Positions 20,949 through 31,469 of a stretch of 64,000 nucleotides of DNA are shown piece by piece (the first letter of the stretch is position 1; each line of letters starts with the position of its first letter). This stretch comes from Saussurea involucrata. Taxonomy: Eukaryota > Streptophyta > Magnoliopsida > Asterales > Asteraceae. The DNA is taken from assembly GCA_033807775.1 (NCBI GenBank), contig CM066319.1, positions 140,108,983-140,172,982 on the forward strand. The letters run 5' to 3'. A program made the position numbers and the translations under genes. Under the pieces are notes generated by a model. That model was not told the origin of the DNA. It saw nothing but the letters and a program-made list of their open reading frames with translations, and did no database searches.

Positions 20949-22955
20949 TGTAAAGCCCGTATCCCGGTGTGTATCTTCTTCTTATTATTTTTTTAAAGCT
21001 TTTATTTTAACGTGGGATCCATTAGCGGGGTTAGTCGAATCGGACCAAAAAGTTAAATGAGTCAACCTTTTTGGGTTTTTGCAAGGAAAGGAAAGTTGAG
21101 GGCTAATTGGGGCATTTCACCAAAGTATGGCAAGGGATAAGCCAAGAGACGCCCCCTTCCCCCTCCCTTCGGTTTCATGCTAGTAACCACCACAACCTTT
21201 AGTCATCCCTTCCCCCTTCCCCTTTCATTTTCACTTAAACAACTCCCAAAAACCCTTTTCCTCACCCCCCTTTGTTGTGTGTTCGGCCAAGAAAGAAGCC
21301 GAGAGAGTGAGAGAGAAACCGAGAGGGTGATAGAGGTTGATGCCGGCGACGAGGAGAGAGGAGGAAGGAGGCGATCGCCGGCAAGTTTGGTCGGAAAAGA
21401 GGAGGAAGAAGGGTTCGTCGAGGTAAGTTCGTCTATTTCTCGTTTGTTGTTATCGTATGTCAAAGAAACGCCGCCAACCACCACCGCCGCCGGAGGCGGC
21501 AGGGGGTGGTGCACGGCTGTTGTCCAGCCTAGGGTAACCCATATTCAGTAGTTCATATGCTTTTCGGGTCTGTTGGGATTAAGCCACGACTTAACGGGTT
21601 AATAATCAATAGTGTCATTTCATGTGAAAATTTAGTAATCTGCCACTGTTTTGCTTAAACCGTAACTTTTTCCTCGTAACTCGGATTGGGGCGAAATCGG
21701 TGCCAAAAGTTCCCATTTTGAGTCTAGTAACCTTTCTATGTTTTGTGCAAAAACCAGTTCGGAACGTAGCTTAGGTAAAATCGTCGTTTTGTACTGAAAG
21801 GTTCTGTTTTCGCTGTTCTGCGAACCGTTTTTGTAAAATCCGTATTAAACTGTAGAAAAATCGTTAGGAGGAGTATAATATGTCCTTGGAACCCTAACTC
21901 AGAGAACCTTCTGGTGATGTAATGTAATTGAGGATTTTCTGTGTTTGGGGAGGTCGGAACAGGTCCCGAACAGACCTGTTTGGCTAGACAGAAAAGTCAT
22001 TTTAGTGACAATTTAAGCGTGCGTCGTGTTTTAGAGTCCGGGTCTCGCGTTAATACATTTTAACGTTCGTTTAGGTGTTGGGAAGTGATTTTGGATTGTG
22101 GAGCTTGGACTATTGTTTGTGAGCTAGGCGCGCATTCGAGGTGAGTTCTCTCACCGCGTAGTTAGGGATTTCATGTGTAACGTTATTTTGTGTTACGTGT
22201 TATTACGTGTTTACGTGGACTAGTTGGGATGTGATAAATAGTTGTGATTGTTGAATTATTATGTGAATGGTATGTAATTTGTGTACACCTCGGTGGGACT
22301 GAGGGGCTCGGTGGGACCGAGGGCTCGGTGGGACTGAGCTAGTACAACTATATTATCTTACTCGGTGGGACCGAGGGCTCGGTGGGACCGAGGGCTCGGT
22401 GGGACCGAGGGCTCGGTGGGACCGAGGGCTCGGTGGGACTGAGCTTGTATCAACATATTTTTGTGTACTCGGTGGGACCGAGTGCTCGGTGGGACTGAGC
22501 TTGTATCAACATATTTGTGTGTACTCGGTGGGACCGAGGGCTCGGTGGGACTGAGCTTGTATTTATACGTTAATTATTATGTGGTTTATTTTCGTGGTGA
22601 TAGTGGTGTTACCTACTTGCGAGTAGGAGCGATATACGCGGGGTTGCTACCTGCGTGTGTGGTAGGACTCACTAAGCGTTTAGCTTACCCTTTCCCAATA
22701 TGTTGTGATTTCAGGTGCGAGCGGCAGTCGGGCTTGACGATACACACACAAAGCGCGGGCGCCGAGAATTGTTGGAATTTACACTTTTAAACTTTTAGAT
22801 TTATTTATAATATTTCCGCTGCATAACTTCTTTTGACTGTTTGAGTTGACGGCATTAACTTTAATTGAGTTACGGTTTATTAAACTGTGGTTGTTTTATA
22901 ATGGAATATATGTTTTAGAAAATTTAAATTTCCTTGTAATTTTTGGGACGTTACA
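20949..22955 (+). repeat. 5' LTR of the gypsy element (2,007 bp)
   Basis: Begins TGTAAAGCCCGTATCCCGG and ends TTTTTGGGACGTTACA. It is about 90 bp longer than the 3' LTR, mainly because of extra hairpin repeat units at 22289-22555. It contains a GA-rich stretch near 21300-21420 that encodes a low-complexity frame also present in the 3' LTR. Confidence 0.92.
22289..22555. repeat. CTCGGTGGGACCGAG hairpin tandem array, 5' LTR
   Basis: The unit of about 17 bp is self-complementary (CTCGGT-GGG-ACCGAG) and repeats around a dozen times, with some units carrying ACTGAG. Units are interrupted twice by a spacer of the type cttgtatcaacatattt. Confidence 0.9.
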
Positions 22956-22958
22956 ACT

Positions 22959-22970
22959 TGGTATCAGAGC
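22959..22970 (+). other. Primer binding site of the gypsy element
   Basis: TTGGTATCAGAGC, three bases downstream of the 5' LTR end, is complementary to the 3' end of initiator Met tRNA as in most plant LTR elements. Confidence 0.85.
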
Positions 22971-23156
22971 ACAGCTTGAGTGAATCAAACACATCTCGGT
23001 GTGTTTGGTCTCAAGTTGTGGCTATGAAGTTTTAAACTCTTTTACTAAAATCTTTGAGAATAAAGGAAAAAGGAAAACCCGTTTGGGAAACGGTGATCGG
23101 GGGCGCAGTGTGTACAGTCAGCCGACGCTATGTGGGAAGGTACAGTGCTTAGTGTA

Positions 23157-23859
23157 TTGATTGCTTTCTAGGCATAGGGTATGCATGCTAGATTGCCTAT
23201 GTTGTTTACACTGTACTGTATGATGACTGCTTGCTAGTAGGAATCAATGCAAGTTATAGTAGGTTGTTAAGTGAAGGCCCTATAGGTTGTATGCAGTCAG
23301 AATCATATAGCCTCAGAATATTTGATTTAGTTCTATTGCGCAGCTCTTGTTTGAGTCCAACCGTTCTAGGATAGAATCTTGTATTCGAATGTCTATTTGA
23401 TTCACGCTGCATGCGACTGGGTATTCGCGAGGCAACTCGTTATGGCTAGCAGGGATTCCGTTGTAGCAAGGGTAGTGGGATGAGATGAAATTCCTAGTAA
23501 GCTGGGAATAGCGTTTACATATGAGTACGTCTGCTAACTTGCTTTCTAGAACATAGGAGTATGTATGCTAGATTGCTTGGTGCTTAATACACTGTATTGT
23601 ATGGTTGTTACTTGCTATTAGGAACTTATGCTAACTTTGATAGGTTGTTAAGCGAATGCACTATAGGTTGTATGCGGTAGGAACCGAATAGCCTTAGAAT
23701 GTTAGATTTAGTTCTATTGCGCATCTCTTGTTTGAGTCCAACCGTTGTAGGATAGAATCTTATATTCGAATGTCTATCTGGTTTCCACTGTATACAACTG
23801 TGCGTTTACGAGGCGACTCATCAGGGTTAGTGGGGGTTCCGCCCTAGCAAGGGTAGTGG
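23157..23859 (+). repeat. Diverged tandem duplication replacing gag
   Basis: Two copies of about 320 bp (23157-23480 and 23539-23859) share blocks such as ttgtttgagtccaaccgtt, ggatagaatct, tcgaatgtctat and agcaagggtagtggg. Neither is coding. They occupy the place where gag should be. Confidence 0.7.
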
Positions 23860-24156
23860 GGTATTATGTTTATTCCTAGGGAGCTAGGAAGAGTGTGTAT
23901 ATGCGTCAGTATGGACATACGTGTATGGTTTTGTTTGGGCGAGCAACTACTTGGGTACTCGGGATGGGACTCGGAGCGGACAATGATAGGTGTAGATGGT
24001 AGTAGTAGAGCTCCTACTACCGGAAGCACAGGATCAATGTTCGAGTCGGGGAAAGTCATGAGGAATCCGAGGAGTTGAGTGTGAGCGTTGTTAGTAGGAG
24101 TTATTATAGCTCGTGGTATTAACTACCTAGGATGACCATCACAAGGAGGAACAACG

Positions 24157-24558
24157 ATGTTGAACCGAATGCGAGTATTGTACTCACTAGTGAGCAGATA
24201 CGGGAGTTCATTCCTAGTTAACTCGGTGCCTGCGGTTGTGATGTTTGATAGCGGGGCTACTCACTCTTTTGTGTCTCGCACTTTTAGCGAGGGTTTGGGC
24301 CGAGTGATAGGATGTTTGATTCATCCTCTTGTTGTTGAGGTGGCTGATGATAGGACCTTGACGGTCACAGACGTGTTTCGTGGGTGCACTTTAGAGATCT
24401 CAGGAGTGCGGTCTCCCATCGATCTGATCCCGATCGCTATGCGGGAGCTTTGTGTGATTGTGGGCATGGATTGGATGGATAAGTTCGACGCGGAGATTGT
24501 TTGTCGTCACACACAAGTGCGAGTTCGAACGCCAAGCGGGGGAGAACTGTTAGTATAG
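24157..24558 (+). pseudogene. Gypsy aspartic protease fragment
   Basis: The 133-codon frame carries the retroviral-type protease active-site block MFDSGATHSFVS and the downstream hydrophobic ELCVIVGMDWM block. Similarity to chromovirus protease starts only near 24205, suggesting that the beginning of the domain was removed with gag. The frame ends in TAG at 24556-24558, in phase with the downstream RT frame. Confidence 0.8.
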
Positions 24559-24639
24559 GGAGATTCGTCTAGACGGACTACGGCCATATGTTCGGCTGCG
24601 AGAGCTCGGAGGTACCTTCAGCATAGTGGTCAGGGGTAT

Positions 24640-25548
24640 TTGGCATACGTGATAGACACGAGTGTTGGGGAAGCGAAGGAGTCTGCGGAAGACGTGCCAG
24701 TTGTACGGGAGTTCACCGACGTATTTCCCGAGGATTTGCCGGGGATACCTCCCGAACGACAGGTAGAGTTTCGGATCGATCTGATTCCGGGTGCTGCTCC
24801 GGTGGCCAAGGCACCCTATCGCCTGGCTCCACCAGAAATGAAAGAGCTGTACGCCCAGTTGCAGGAGCTTCTCGAGAAGGAGTTCATTAGACCGAGTTGT
24901 TCGCCGTGGGGAGCACCTATCTTATTCGTGAAGAAGAAGGACGGGTCGCAGCGGATGTGCATAGACTACCGGGAGCTGAATAAGCTTACGGTAAAGAATC
25001 GTTATCCTTTGCCAAGGATTGACGATTTGTTCGACCAGCTTCAGGGGGCCTCGTGGTTCTCCAAGATTGATTTACGGTCGGGGTACCACCAGATGCGGGT
25101 CAGGAGTGAGGACACGGAGAAGACGGCTTTCCGTACGCGGTACGGTCATTACGACTTCGTGGTGATGCCTTTTGGGCTCACCAATGCACCGGCAGCATTC
25201 ATGGACCTCATAAACCGAGTGTGTAGTCCGATGTTGGACCGATCGGTGATTGTGTTCATCGACGATATTCTGGTGTATTCAAAGTCCAAGGAGGAGCACG
25301 AGGTGCATCTTCGAGAAGTGTTGGAAGTATTGAGGCGAGAGAAGTTATACGCTAAGTTTTCCAAGTGTGAGTTCTGGTTGCGAGAGGTCCAGTTCCTAGG
25401 ACATGTCGTGAATCAGGATGGTATTATGGTCGACCCAGCTAAGATTTCAGCAGTGATGTGGTGGGAGGTGCCGAAGACTCCTTCTGAGGTGCGAAGCTTT
25501 CTAGGATTGGCAGGGTATTACCGAAGGTTTATTCAGGATTTCTCCTAG
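24640..25548 (+). pseudogene. Gypsy reverse transcriptase fragment
   Basis: This 302-codon stretch of the interrupted pol frame contains the RT domain. Visible blocks are PEDLPGIPPERQVEFRID, FVKKKDGSQRMCIDYRELN, FSKIDLRSGYHQ, MPFGLTNAPAAF and the catalytic FIDDILVYS near residue 210. It is in the same frame as the protease fragment upstream and the RNase H-integrase fragment downstream, but is cut off by TAG at 25546-25548, just after FLGLAGYYRRFI. A second in-frame TAG lies at 25666-25668. Confidence 0.9.
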
Positions 25549-25677
25549 ATCGCGATGCCTATGACGCGATTGACGAAGAAATATGCGTCGTTCAGTTGGG
25601 GTGAGGAACAACAGAAGGCGTTCGAGGAGCTACGCAGGCGCTTGTGCGAGGCTCCTGTGTTAATCTAGCCCGAAGGC

Positions 25678-27540
25678 ATGGAAGATTTGGTAGTATATTG
25701 TGATGCCTCACATCAGGGTTTGGGTGTCGTGCTTATGCAGTGCGGCAAGGTCATAGCCTACGCTTCTAGGCAGTTGAAGCCTCACGAAGCAAATTACCCG
25801 ACTCATGACCTGGAGTTGGGAGCGGTAGTGTTTGCCCTTAAAATTTGGAGGCACTATCTCTATGGTGTCAAGTGTACGATCTACACTGACCATAAGAGCC
25901 TCAAGTACTTGATGGATCAGCAGAACCTTAATATGCGTCAGCGAAGGTGGCTCGATGTGGTCAAGGATTATGACTGCGAGATACTTTACCACCCGGGTAA
26001 AGCGAACGTGGTTGCGGACGCACTCAGCCGACATCCGGCCGGTGAGCCACTGAGGGGTTTATGTCAGCGATTGACAGTGGTTACACCGATTCTGGAGTCG
26101 ATAGGAAACGCTCAGGAGGTGGCTGTTTTGGAGGAAAATGCAAAGCGGGAAAGAGTGTCGGGGGAAATCCCGAATTTTGTTCGTGACAGTTGGGGGTTGT
26201 TAACTCGACATGGTAGGGTTTGGGTTCCATTCATCGGTGGGAACCGGCAGGTACTAATGGATGAGGCACATAAGTCCAAGTTCTCGATTCACCCGGGAGC
26301 TACAAAGATGTACAGAGACTTGCGTGAAGGTTATTGGTGGCCCGGCATGAAACGGGATGTTGCTAGATGTGTTGAGGTATGTATGACCTGTCGGAAGGTC
26401 AAAGCGGAACATCAACGACCACATGGGAAATTGCAGCCGTTGGAGGTCCCGGTTTGGAAATGGGAAAAGATTACTATGGACTTCATAACGAAACTCCCAA
26501 GGACTCCCCGTGGGAACGATGCCATTTGGGTGATCGTTGACCGTCTGACCAAGAGTGCTCACTTCTTGGCCATCAGGGAAAGCTCCTCGGCGGAAAAGCT
26601 TGCGGAGGTGTTTGTACGTGAGATCGTGGCCAGGCACGGGGTGCCAGTTTCGATTGTCTCTGACAGGGACACTCGTTTTACCTCCCGGTTTTGGGAGAAG
26701 TTCCAGTCAGAGATGGGTACACGGTTACACTTTAGCACGGCTTTTCATCCGCAGACGGACGGACAGAGCGAGCGAACCATTCAGACCCTCGAAGATATGC
26801 TTCGAGCTTGTGTTATCGATTTTGGAGGTAGCTGGGATCAACACCTTCCTCTAGCAAAATTTTCCTACAACAACAGCTTTCACTCTGGTATTGGCATGCC
26901 GCCGTACGAGTTGTTGTACGGTAGGAAGTGCAGGAGGCCCGTTTGTTGGGGCGAGGTTGGTCATCGGGTGTTAGGGAGTACTGACATTGTGTTGAAGACG
27001 ACCGAGATGATTCAGATGGTGCGGGACCGTTTGGTTATTGCACAGAGTCGGCAGAAGAGCTACGTCGACAAGAGGCGATCCGACTTAGAATTTCAGGTGG
27101 GTGATTATGTGTTGTTGAAGGTTTCACCCTGGAAAGGGGTGATCCGGTTTCGTAAGCGGGGGAAACTAGGGCCTCGTTATATTGGGCCTTACCGGATCAT
27201 CGCCCGTGTGGGGAAAGTGGCTTACCGGTTAGAGTTACCTGAAGAACTGAGCTTGATTCACAACACCTTTCACGTTTCTCAATTACGGAAGTGTGTATTT
27301 GACGAGTCTACCGTGATTCCTCTGGAGGACGTTCAGATCGATGAGCGGCTTAACTACGTGGAAAAGCCGGTTGCCATTCTCGACAGGAGAACGAGAACCT
27401 CGCGGAACAAAGTTATTGGACTGGTAAAAGTCCAGTGGCAACACCGGAAGGGTTCAGAGTGGACGTGGGAGCCCGAAGCGGAGATGCGCGAGAACTATCC
27501 CGATTTATTCGTCAGTCGAGACTTCGAGGACGAAGTCTGA
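25678..27540 (+). CDS. Gypsy RNase H, integrase and chromodomain-like tail
   Basis: A 620-codon open stretch. RNase H lies at about residues 5-115 (VYCDASHQGLG, YTDHKSLKYL, VVADALSRH). The integrase zinc-binding HHCC region follows at about 193-240 (ending CMTCRKVK). The catalytic core has D-D-E residues in MDFITKLP, VSDRDTRFTS and QTDGQSERTIQ. The C-terminus has the GPY/F-like GPRYIGPYRI and a chromodomain-like block (KVQWQHRKGSEWTWEPE), which defines chromoviruses and can guide integration to marked chromatin. The terminal stop lies 17 bases before the 3' LTR. Upstream stops mean it would not be made as part of a full polyprotein. Confidence 0.9.
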   Translation: MEDLVVYCDASHQGLGVVLMQCGKVIAYASRQLKPHEANYPTHDLELGAVVFALKIWRHYLYGVKCTIYTDHKSLKYLMDQQNLNMRQRRWLDVVKDYDCEILYHPGKANVVADALSRHPAGEPLRGLCQRLTVVTPILESIGNAQEVAVLEENAKRERVSGEIPNFVRDSWGLLTRHGRVWVPFIGGNRQVLMDEAHKSKFSIHPGATKMYRDLREGYWWPGMKRDVARCVEVCMTCRKVKAEHQRPHGKLQPLEVPVWKWEKITMDFITKLPRTPRGNDAIWVIVDRLTKSAHFLAIRESSSAEKLAEVFVREIVARHGVPVSIVSDRDTRFTSRFWEKFQSEMGTRLHFSTAFHPQTDGQSERTIQTLEDMLRACVIDFGGSWDQHLPLAKFSYNNSFHSGIGMPPYELLYGRKCRRPVCWGEVGHRVLGSTDIVLKTTEMIQMVRDRLVIAQSRQKSYVDKRRSDLEFQVGDYVLLKVSPWKGVIRFRKRGKLGPRYIGPYRIIARVGKVAYRLELPEELSLIHNTFHVSQLRKCVFDESTVIPLEDVQIDERLNYVEKPVAILDRRTRTSRNKVIGLVKVQWQHRKGSEWTWEPEAEMRENYPDLFVSRDFEDEV

Positions 27541-27543
27541 TCC

Positions 27544-27557
27544 AAGTGGGGGAGAGT
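27544..27557 (+). other. Polypurine tract of the gypsy element
   Basis: AAGTGGGGGAGAG lies directly before the TGTAAAG start of the 3' LTR, the expected plus-strand priming site. Confidence 0.85.
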
Positions 27558-29474
27558 TGTAAAGCCCGTATCCCGGTGTGTATCTTCTTCTTATTATTTT
27601 TTAAAGCTTTTATTTTAACGTGGGATCCATTAGCGGGGTTAGTCGAATCGGACCAAAAAGTTAAATGAGTCAACCTTTTTGGGTTTTTGCAAGGAAAGGA
27701 AAGTTGAGGGGCTAATTGGGGCATTTCACCAAAGTATGGCAAGGGATAAGCCAAGAGACGCCCCCTTCCCCCTTCCCCTTCCCTTCGGTTTCATGCTAGT
27801 AACCACCACAACCTTTAGTCATCCCCTCCCCCTTCCCCTTTCATTTTCACTTAAACAACTCCCAAAAACCCTTTTCCTCATCCCCCTTTGTTGTGTGTTC
27901 GGCCAAGAAAGAAGCCGAGAGAGTGAGAGAGAAACCGAGAGGGTGATAGAGGTTGCTGCCGGCGACGAGGAGAGAGGAGGAAGGAGGCGATCGCCGGCAA
28001 GTTTGGTCGGAAAAGAGGAGGAAGAAGGGTTCGTCGAGGTAAGTTCGTCTATTTCTCGTTTGTTGTTATCGTATGTCAAAGAAACGCCGCCAACCACCAC
28101 CGCCGCCGGAGGCGGCAGGGGGTGGTGCACGGCTGTTGTCCAGCCTAGGGTAACCCATATTCAGTAGTTCATATGCTTTTCGGGTCTGTTGGGATTAAGC
28201 CACGACTTAACGGGTTAATAATCAATAGTGTCATTTCATGTGAAAATTTAGTAATCTGCCACTGTTTTGCTTAAACCGTAACTTTTTCCTCGTAACTCGG
28301 ATTGGGGCGAAATCGGTGCCAAAAGTTCCCATTTTGAGTCTAGTAACCTTTCTATGTTTTGTGCAAAAACCAGTTCGGAACGTAGCTTAGGTAAAATCGT
28401 CGTTTTGTACTGAAAGGTTCTGTTTTCGCTGTTCTGCGAACCGTTTTTGTAAAATCCGTATTAAACTGTAGAAAAATCGTTAGGAGGAGTATAACATGTC
28501 CTTGGAACCCTAACTCAGAGCACTTTCTGGTGATGTAATGTAATTGAGGATTTTCTGTGTTTGGGGAGGTCGGAACAGGTCCCGAACAGACCTGTTTGGC
28601 TAGACAGAAAAGTCATTTTAGTGACAGTTTAAGCGTGCGTCGTGTTTTAGGGTCCGGGTCTCGCGTTAATACATTTTAACGTTCGTTTAGGTGTTGGGAA
28701 GTGATTTTGGATTGTGGAGCTTGGACTATTGTTTGTGAGCTAGGCGCGCATTCGAGGTGAGTTCTCTCACCGCGTAGTTAGGAATTTCATGTGTAACGTT
28801 ATTTTGTGTTACGTGCTATTACGTGTTATTACGTGTTTACGTGGACTAGTTGGGATGTGATAAATAGTTGTGATTGTTGAATTATTATGTGAATGGTATG
28901 TAATTTGTGTACACCTCGGTGGGACTGAGGGGCTCGGTGGGACCGAGGGCTCGGTGGGACTGAGCTAGTACAACTATATTATCTTACTCGGTGGGACCGA
29001 GGGCTCGGTGGGACTGAGCTTGTATCAACATATTTTTGTGTACTCGGTGGGACCGAGGGCTCGGTGGGACTGAGCTTGTATTTATACGTTAATTATTATG
29101 TGGTTTATTTTCGTGGTGATAGTGGTGTTACCTACTTGCGAGTAGGAGCGATATACGTGGGGTTGCTACTTGCGTGTGTGGTAGGACTCACTAAGCGTTT
29201 AGCTTACCCTTTCCCAATATGTTGTGATTTCAGGTGCGAGCGGCAGTCGGGCTTGACGGTACACACACAAAGCGCGGGCGCCGAGAATTGTTGGAATTTA
29301 CACTTTTAAACTTTTAGATTTATTTATAATATTTCCGCTGCATAACTTCTTTTGACTGTTTGAGTTGACGGCATTAACTTTAATTGAGTTACAGTTTATT
29401 AAATTGTGGTTGTTTTATAATGGAATATATGTTTTAGAAAATTTAAATTTCTTTGTAATTTTTGGGACGTTACA
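27558..29474 (+). repeat. 3' LTR of the gypsy element (1,917 bp)
   Basis: Near-identical to the 5' LTR with scattered single-base differences and small indels. It has fewer hairpin units (28915-29075) and an extra copy of a short ttacgtg unit near 28815. Ends GGGACGTTACA, followed by the target duplication tgcac. Confidence 0.92.
28915..29075. repeat. CTCGGTGGGACCGAG hairpin tandem array, 3' LTR
   Basis: Same unit as in the 5' LTR, but the array is about 105 bp shorter. Confidence 0.9.
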
Positions 29475-29819
29475 TGCACTTTCCATTTTTTTTGTCCCTA
29501 CCCCTAACGTCTGTCGAACTCCGTCTAATAACTCAGCCAACTTGCAAGGCACACGAGGGAAAAATGGTCATTCCCCTTCTTCTTCTTCTTCATCTTCTTC
29601 TGTAACAACACATCCCTAAACCCTAATTGTTACAAGAAAAATTAATCCACAAAAGGACAATTAAACATTAACCAATAATGTATCTTATCACAAACAAAAC
29701 AAAAAAACAAAACATTAATCAAATAACCAAACGTAAAAAGTTTCTATTAAAACTCCCAACTGTTACATGATTGCATAACCCCTAACTAAACAAAAGGAGG
29801 AAATGCATGCTTCTAACAG

Positions 29820-29933
29820 TAGGCATGGGAATGGGCCTCGACCCGTCGGGGGCTGGTCCACCCGCCCCAATCAGGGATGGGGATTCCCCGCTAAACCGGG
29901 GACGGGTATGTCACTCCTCGCCCCGCCCCGTCC

Positions 29934-29977
<44 letters not shown>

Positions 29978-30421
29978 TTAAATTAATAAATTTAATATAT
30001 ATTGTTTATTTAAACTAAATCGGTAATTCATAATTTTCTATTTCCTAACTAGGTTTAGAATATAAAATTGTTATTTTTGGGATGTTAGTATGTATTTTGG
30101 ACGTCAAATCAATAATTACCCGATATGGTTTGGTACGTGTGACGTTAATTTTTTTTTTGGATTATGTTGAATTTCTTTTGGTTTTAGGTTATTAATTACT
30201 ATATGATGTTGTAATTTTTTTGTATTAAAATAATTTTTAATGTATTAAAATAAAAAAACGATCGGGGAAAAATCCCCGCTTCCCCGTTGGGGATTCCCGT
30301 TCCCCGATGCGGATGGGGATATGATCATAATCCCCCGCGGGGACGGGGACGGGGATGAGGATGAAGATGAGGATCGGGGACGGGGATGGGGATTGAGGTC
30401 CCCGCCCCATTCCCATGCCTA
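29820..30421. mobile_element. hAT-type non-autonomous element with GGGGA/TCCCC arms
   Basis: Ends TAGGCATGGGAATGGGCC and GCCCCATTCCCATGCCTA, with a perfect 8-bp duplication tctaacag (29812-29819 and 30422-30429). The arms are rich in CCCCG/CGGGG blocks, and a (TA)n run at 29937-29972 lies inside. No transposase. It is inserted in the split MULE. A related degenerate copy lies at 34845-35110. Confidence 0.9.
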
Positions 30422-30550
30422 TCTAACAGCCTAAGCTACTGGACACCGACCAAAAACCAGTACAAGTCCAACACAAACACAACCCAAAAATCCATCACCA
30501 CCCATTCACATCAAAAACCATGTACACTACCTACAAACCCATCATCACCA

Positions 30551-30853
30551 CTAACCATCAGTTTTCAAACGGATTGGGGTAAGCTTGGACAGCTCCACAG
30601 GTGCAGGTTGCAAGAAGTCATGCATCATATCGTCCACTGATTTCTGGTACTTCTCATCAATCTCCTTGAGTGATTTATGGTACTTCTCTTTAGACTCCTT
30701 CCTCCCACGCTGCAAACCTTTGACAGCTTCTTCAAGGTCGTGAATTTCAACAATCAGATGAACTTGGTGACGGAGCAAGATGTTGAGGTAAAAGACGAGA
30801 CACACCCATACAGTTTCTTCAACCACCGGGGGGAGAGATGAAGCAAGATCCAT
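30551..30853 (-). CDS. Unrecognised 100-codon ORF inside the MULE
   Basis: The translated frame starts MDLASSLPPVVEETVWVCLV, has a hydrophobic stretch (about residues 15-38) and then a charged heptad-like stretch (EEAVKGLQRGRKESKEKYHK onward) that could be a coiled coil. I do not recognise it. Being inside a non-autonomous MULE, it may be captured host sequence or an element-specific remnant. Expression is unknown. Confidence 0.35.
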   Translation of the reverse strand: MDLASSLPPVVEETVWVCLVFYLNILLRHQVHLIVEIHDLEEAVKGLQRGRKESKEKYHKSLKEIDEKYQKSVDDMMHDFLQPAPVELSKLTPIRLKTDG

Positions 30854-31469
30854 TGAAGAAGAAGATGAGAAATGGAGGGCCGTGAGGAGAGGGAAAGGAG
30901 GAAGATGATGAGATGTGATTGTGAGGAGAGGGAGGGGAGGTTGACCTTAAATATACCCAAAAATGAAGGGTTTTCTGGGAGAATGAAATGGTTTATCGAG
31001 AAATGAAAGGTTTTTTTTTGGATATGATGAAGTCGGCGATGGTGATTGCATTTTTGGTAATGATGACGCTGACGTCATCAAGGTTTATCTCTAGAAGATG
31101 ATTGCTACAAACTGAAACGACCATTTTGCCATCGTATGCCTAACACGTGGGTTGACTTAACGGACCAAGTGGACGGACATTAGGGGTAGGGACCAAAAAA
31201 ATGGAAAGTGCAAACATTGGGGACCATTTCCGTAATAAATGAAGTAAAGGGACGAAATTCGTAATTTTGAACAAACCACAGGGACCATCCGTAATTTACT
31301 CTAAAATTAATTTTGATTCGGTAAAAATATTGATAAAATGACAAAAATGTGTCTCATTTGATGACCATTAGAGAACTAAATTCAGACATTTTTTTAAACT
31401 ATGATATTTATTTTATAATTTTGAAATTACCCGAACAAACAAGCCCTCTACCAAATTTCCAAAAATTTA

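Larger units (their letters stand above)
20949..29474 (+). mobile_element. Ty3/gypsy chromovirus-type LTR retrotransposon, gag-less
   Basis: Two long LTRs (20949-22955 and 27558-29474) bound the element, with a 5-bp duplication tgcac (20944-20948 and 29475-29479). An initiator-Met-type primer site and a purine tract are present. The pol order is protease, RT, RNase H, integrase and chromodomain-like tail, pointing to the Tekay/Del chromovirus lineage. No gag or zinc knuckle is found between 22956 and about 24200. Pol carries three in-frame stops. The LTRs are nearly identical apart from repeat copy number, so insertion looks recent. It is most likely non-autonomous. Confidence 0.92.
20853..31301. 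mobile_element. MULE-like element split by a gypsy insertion
   Basis: The terminal inverted repeat (at least 140 bp) begins GAGTAAATTACGGATTTGGT on the left and is inverted at the right end. A perfect 9-bp duplication taaaattaa flanks it (20844-20852 and 31302-31310). The left TIR is cut at 20948 by the LTR retrotransposon and resumes at 29475, so the element itself is about 1.9 kb. The interior carries a hAT element (29820-30421) and a minus-strand ORF (30551-30853). No transposase seen. Confidence 0.85.

Noticed and set aside
21177..21551. 124-codon ORF and its 162-codon twin at 27679-28167 as host genes
   Set aside because: Both lie at the same place in the two LTRs, are low-complexity (Glu/Arg/Ser-rich) and belong to no family I know; they are LTR leader sequence.
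22461..22790. CTCGGTGGGACCGAG array as a CRISPR
   Set aside because: Units are contiguous and without unique spacers, and sit inside an LTR of a plant retroelement.
20949..29474. Gypsy pol as a functional gene
   Set aside because: Three in-frame TAG codons and no gag.
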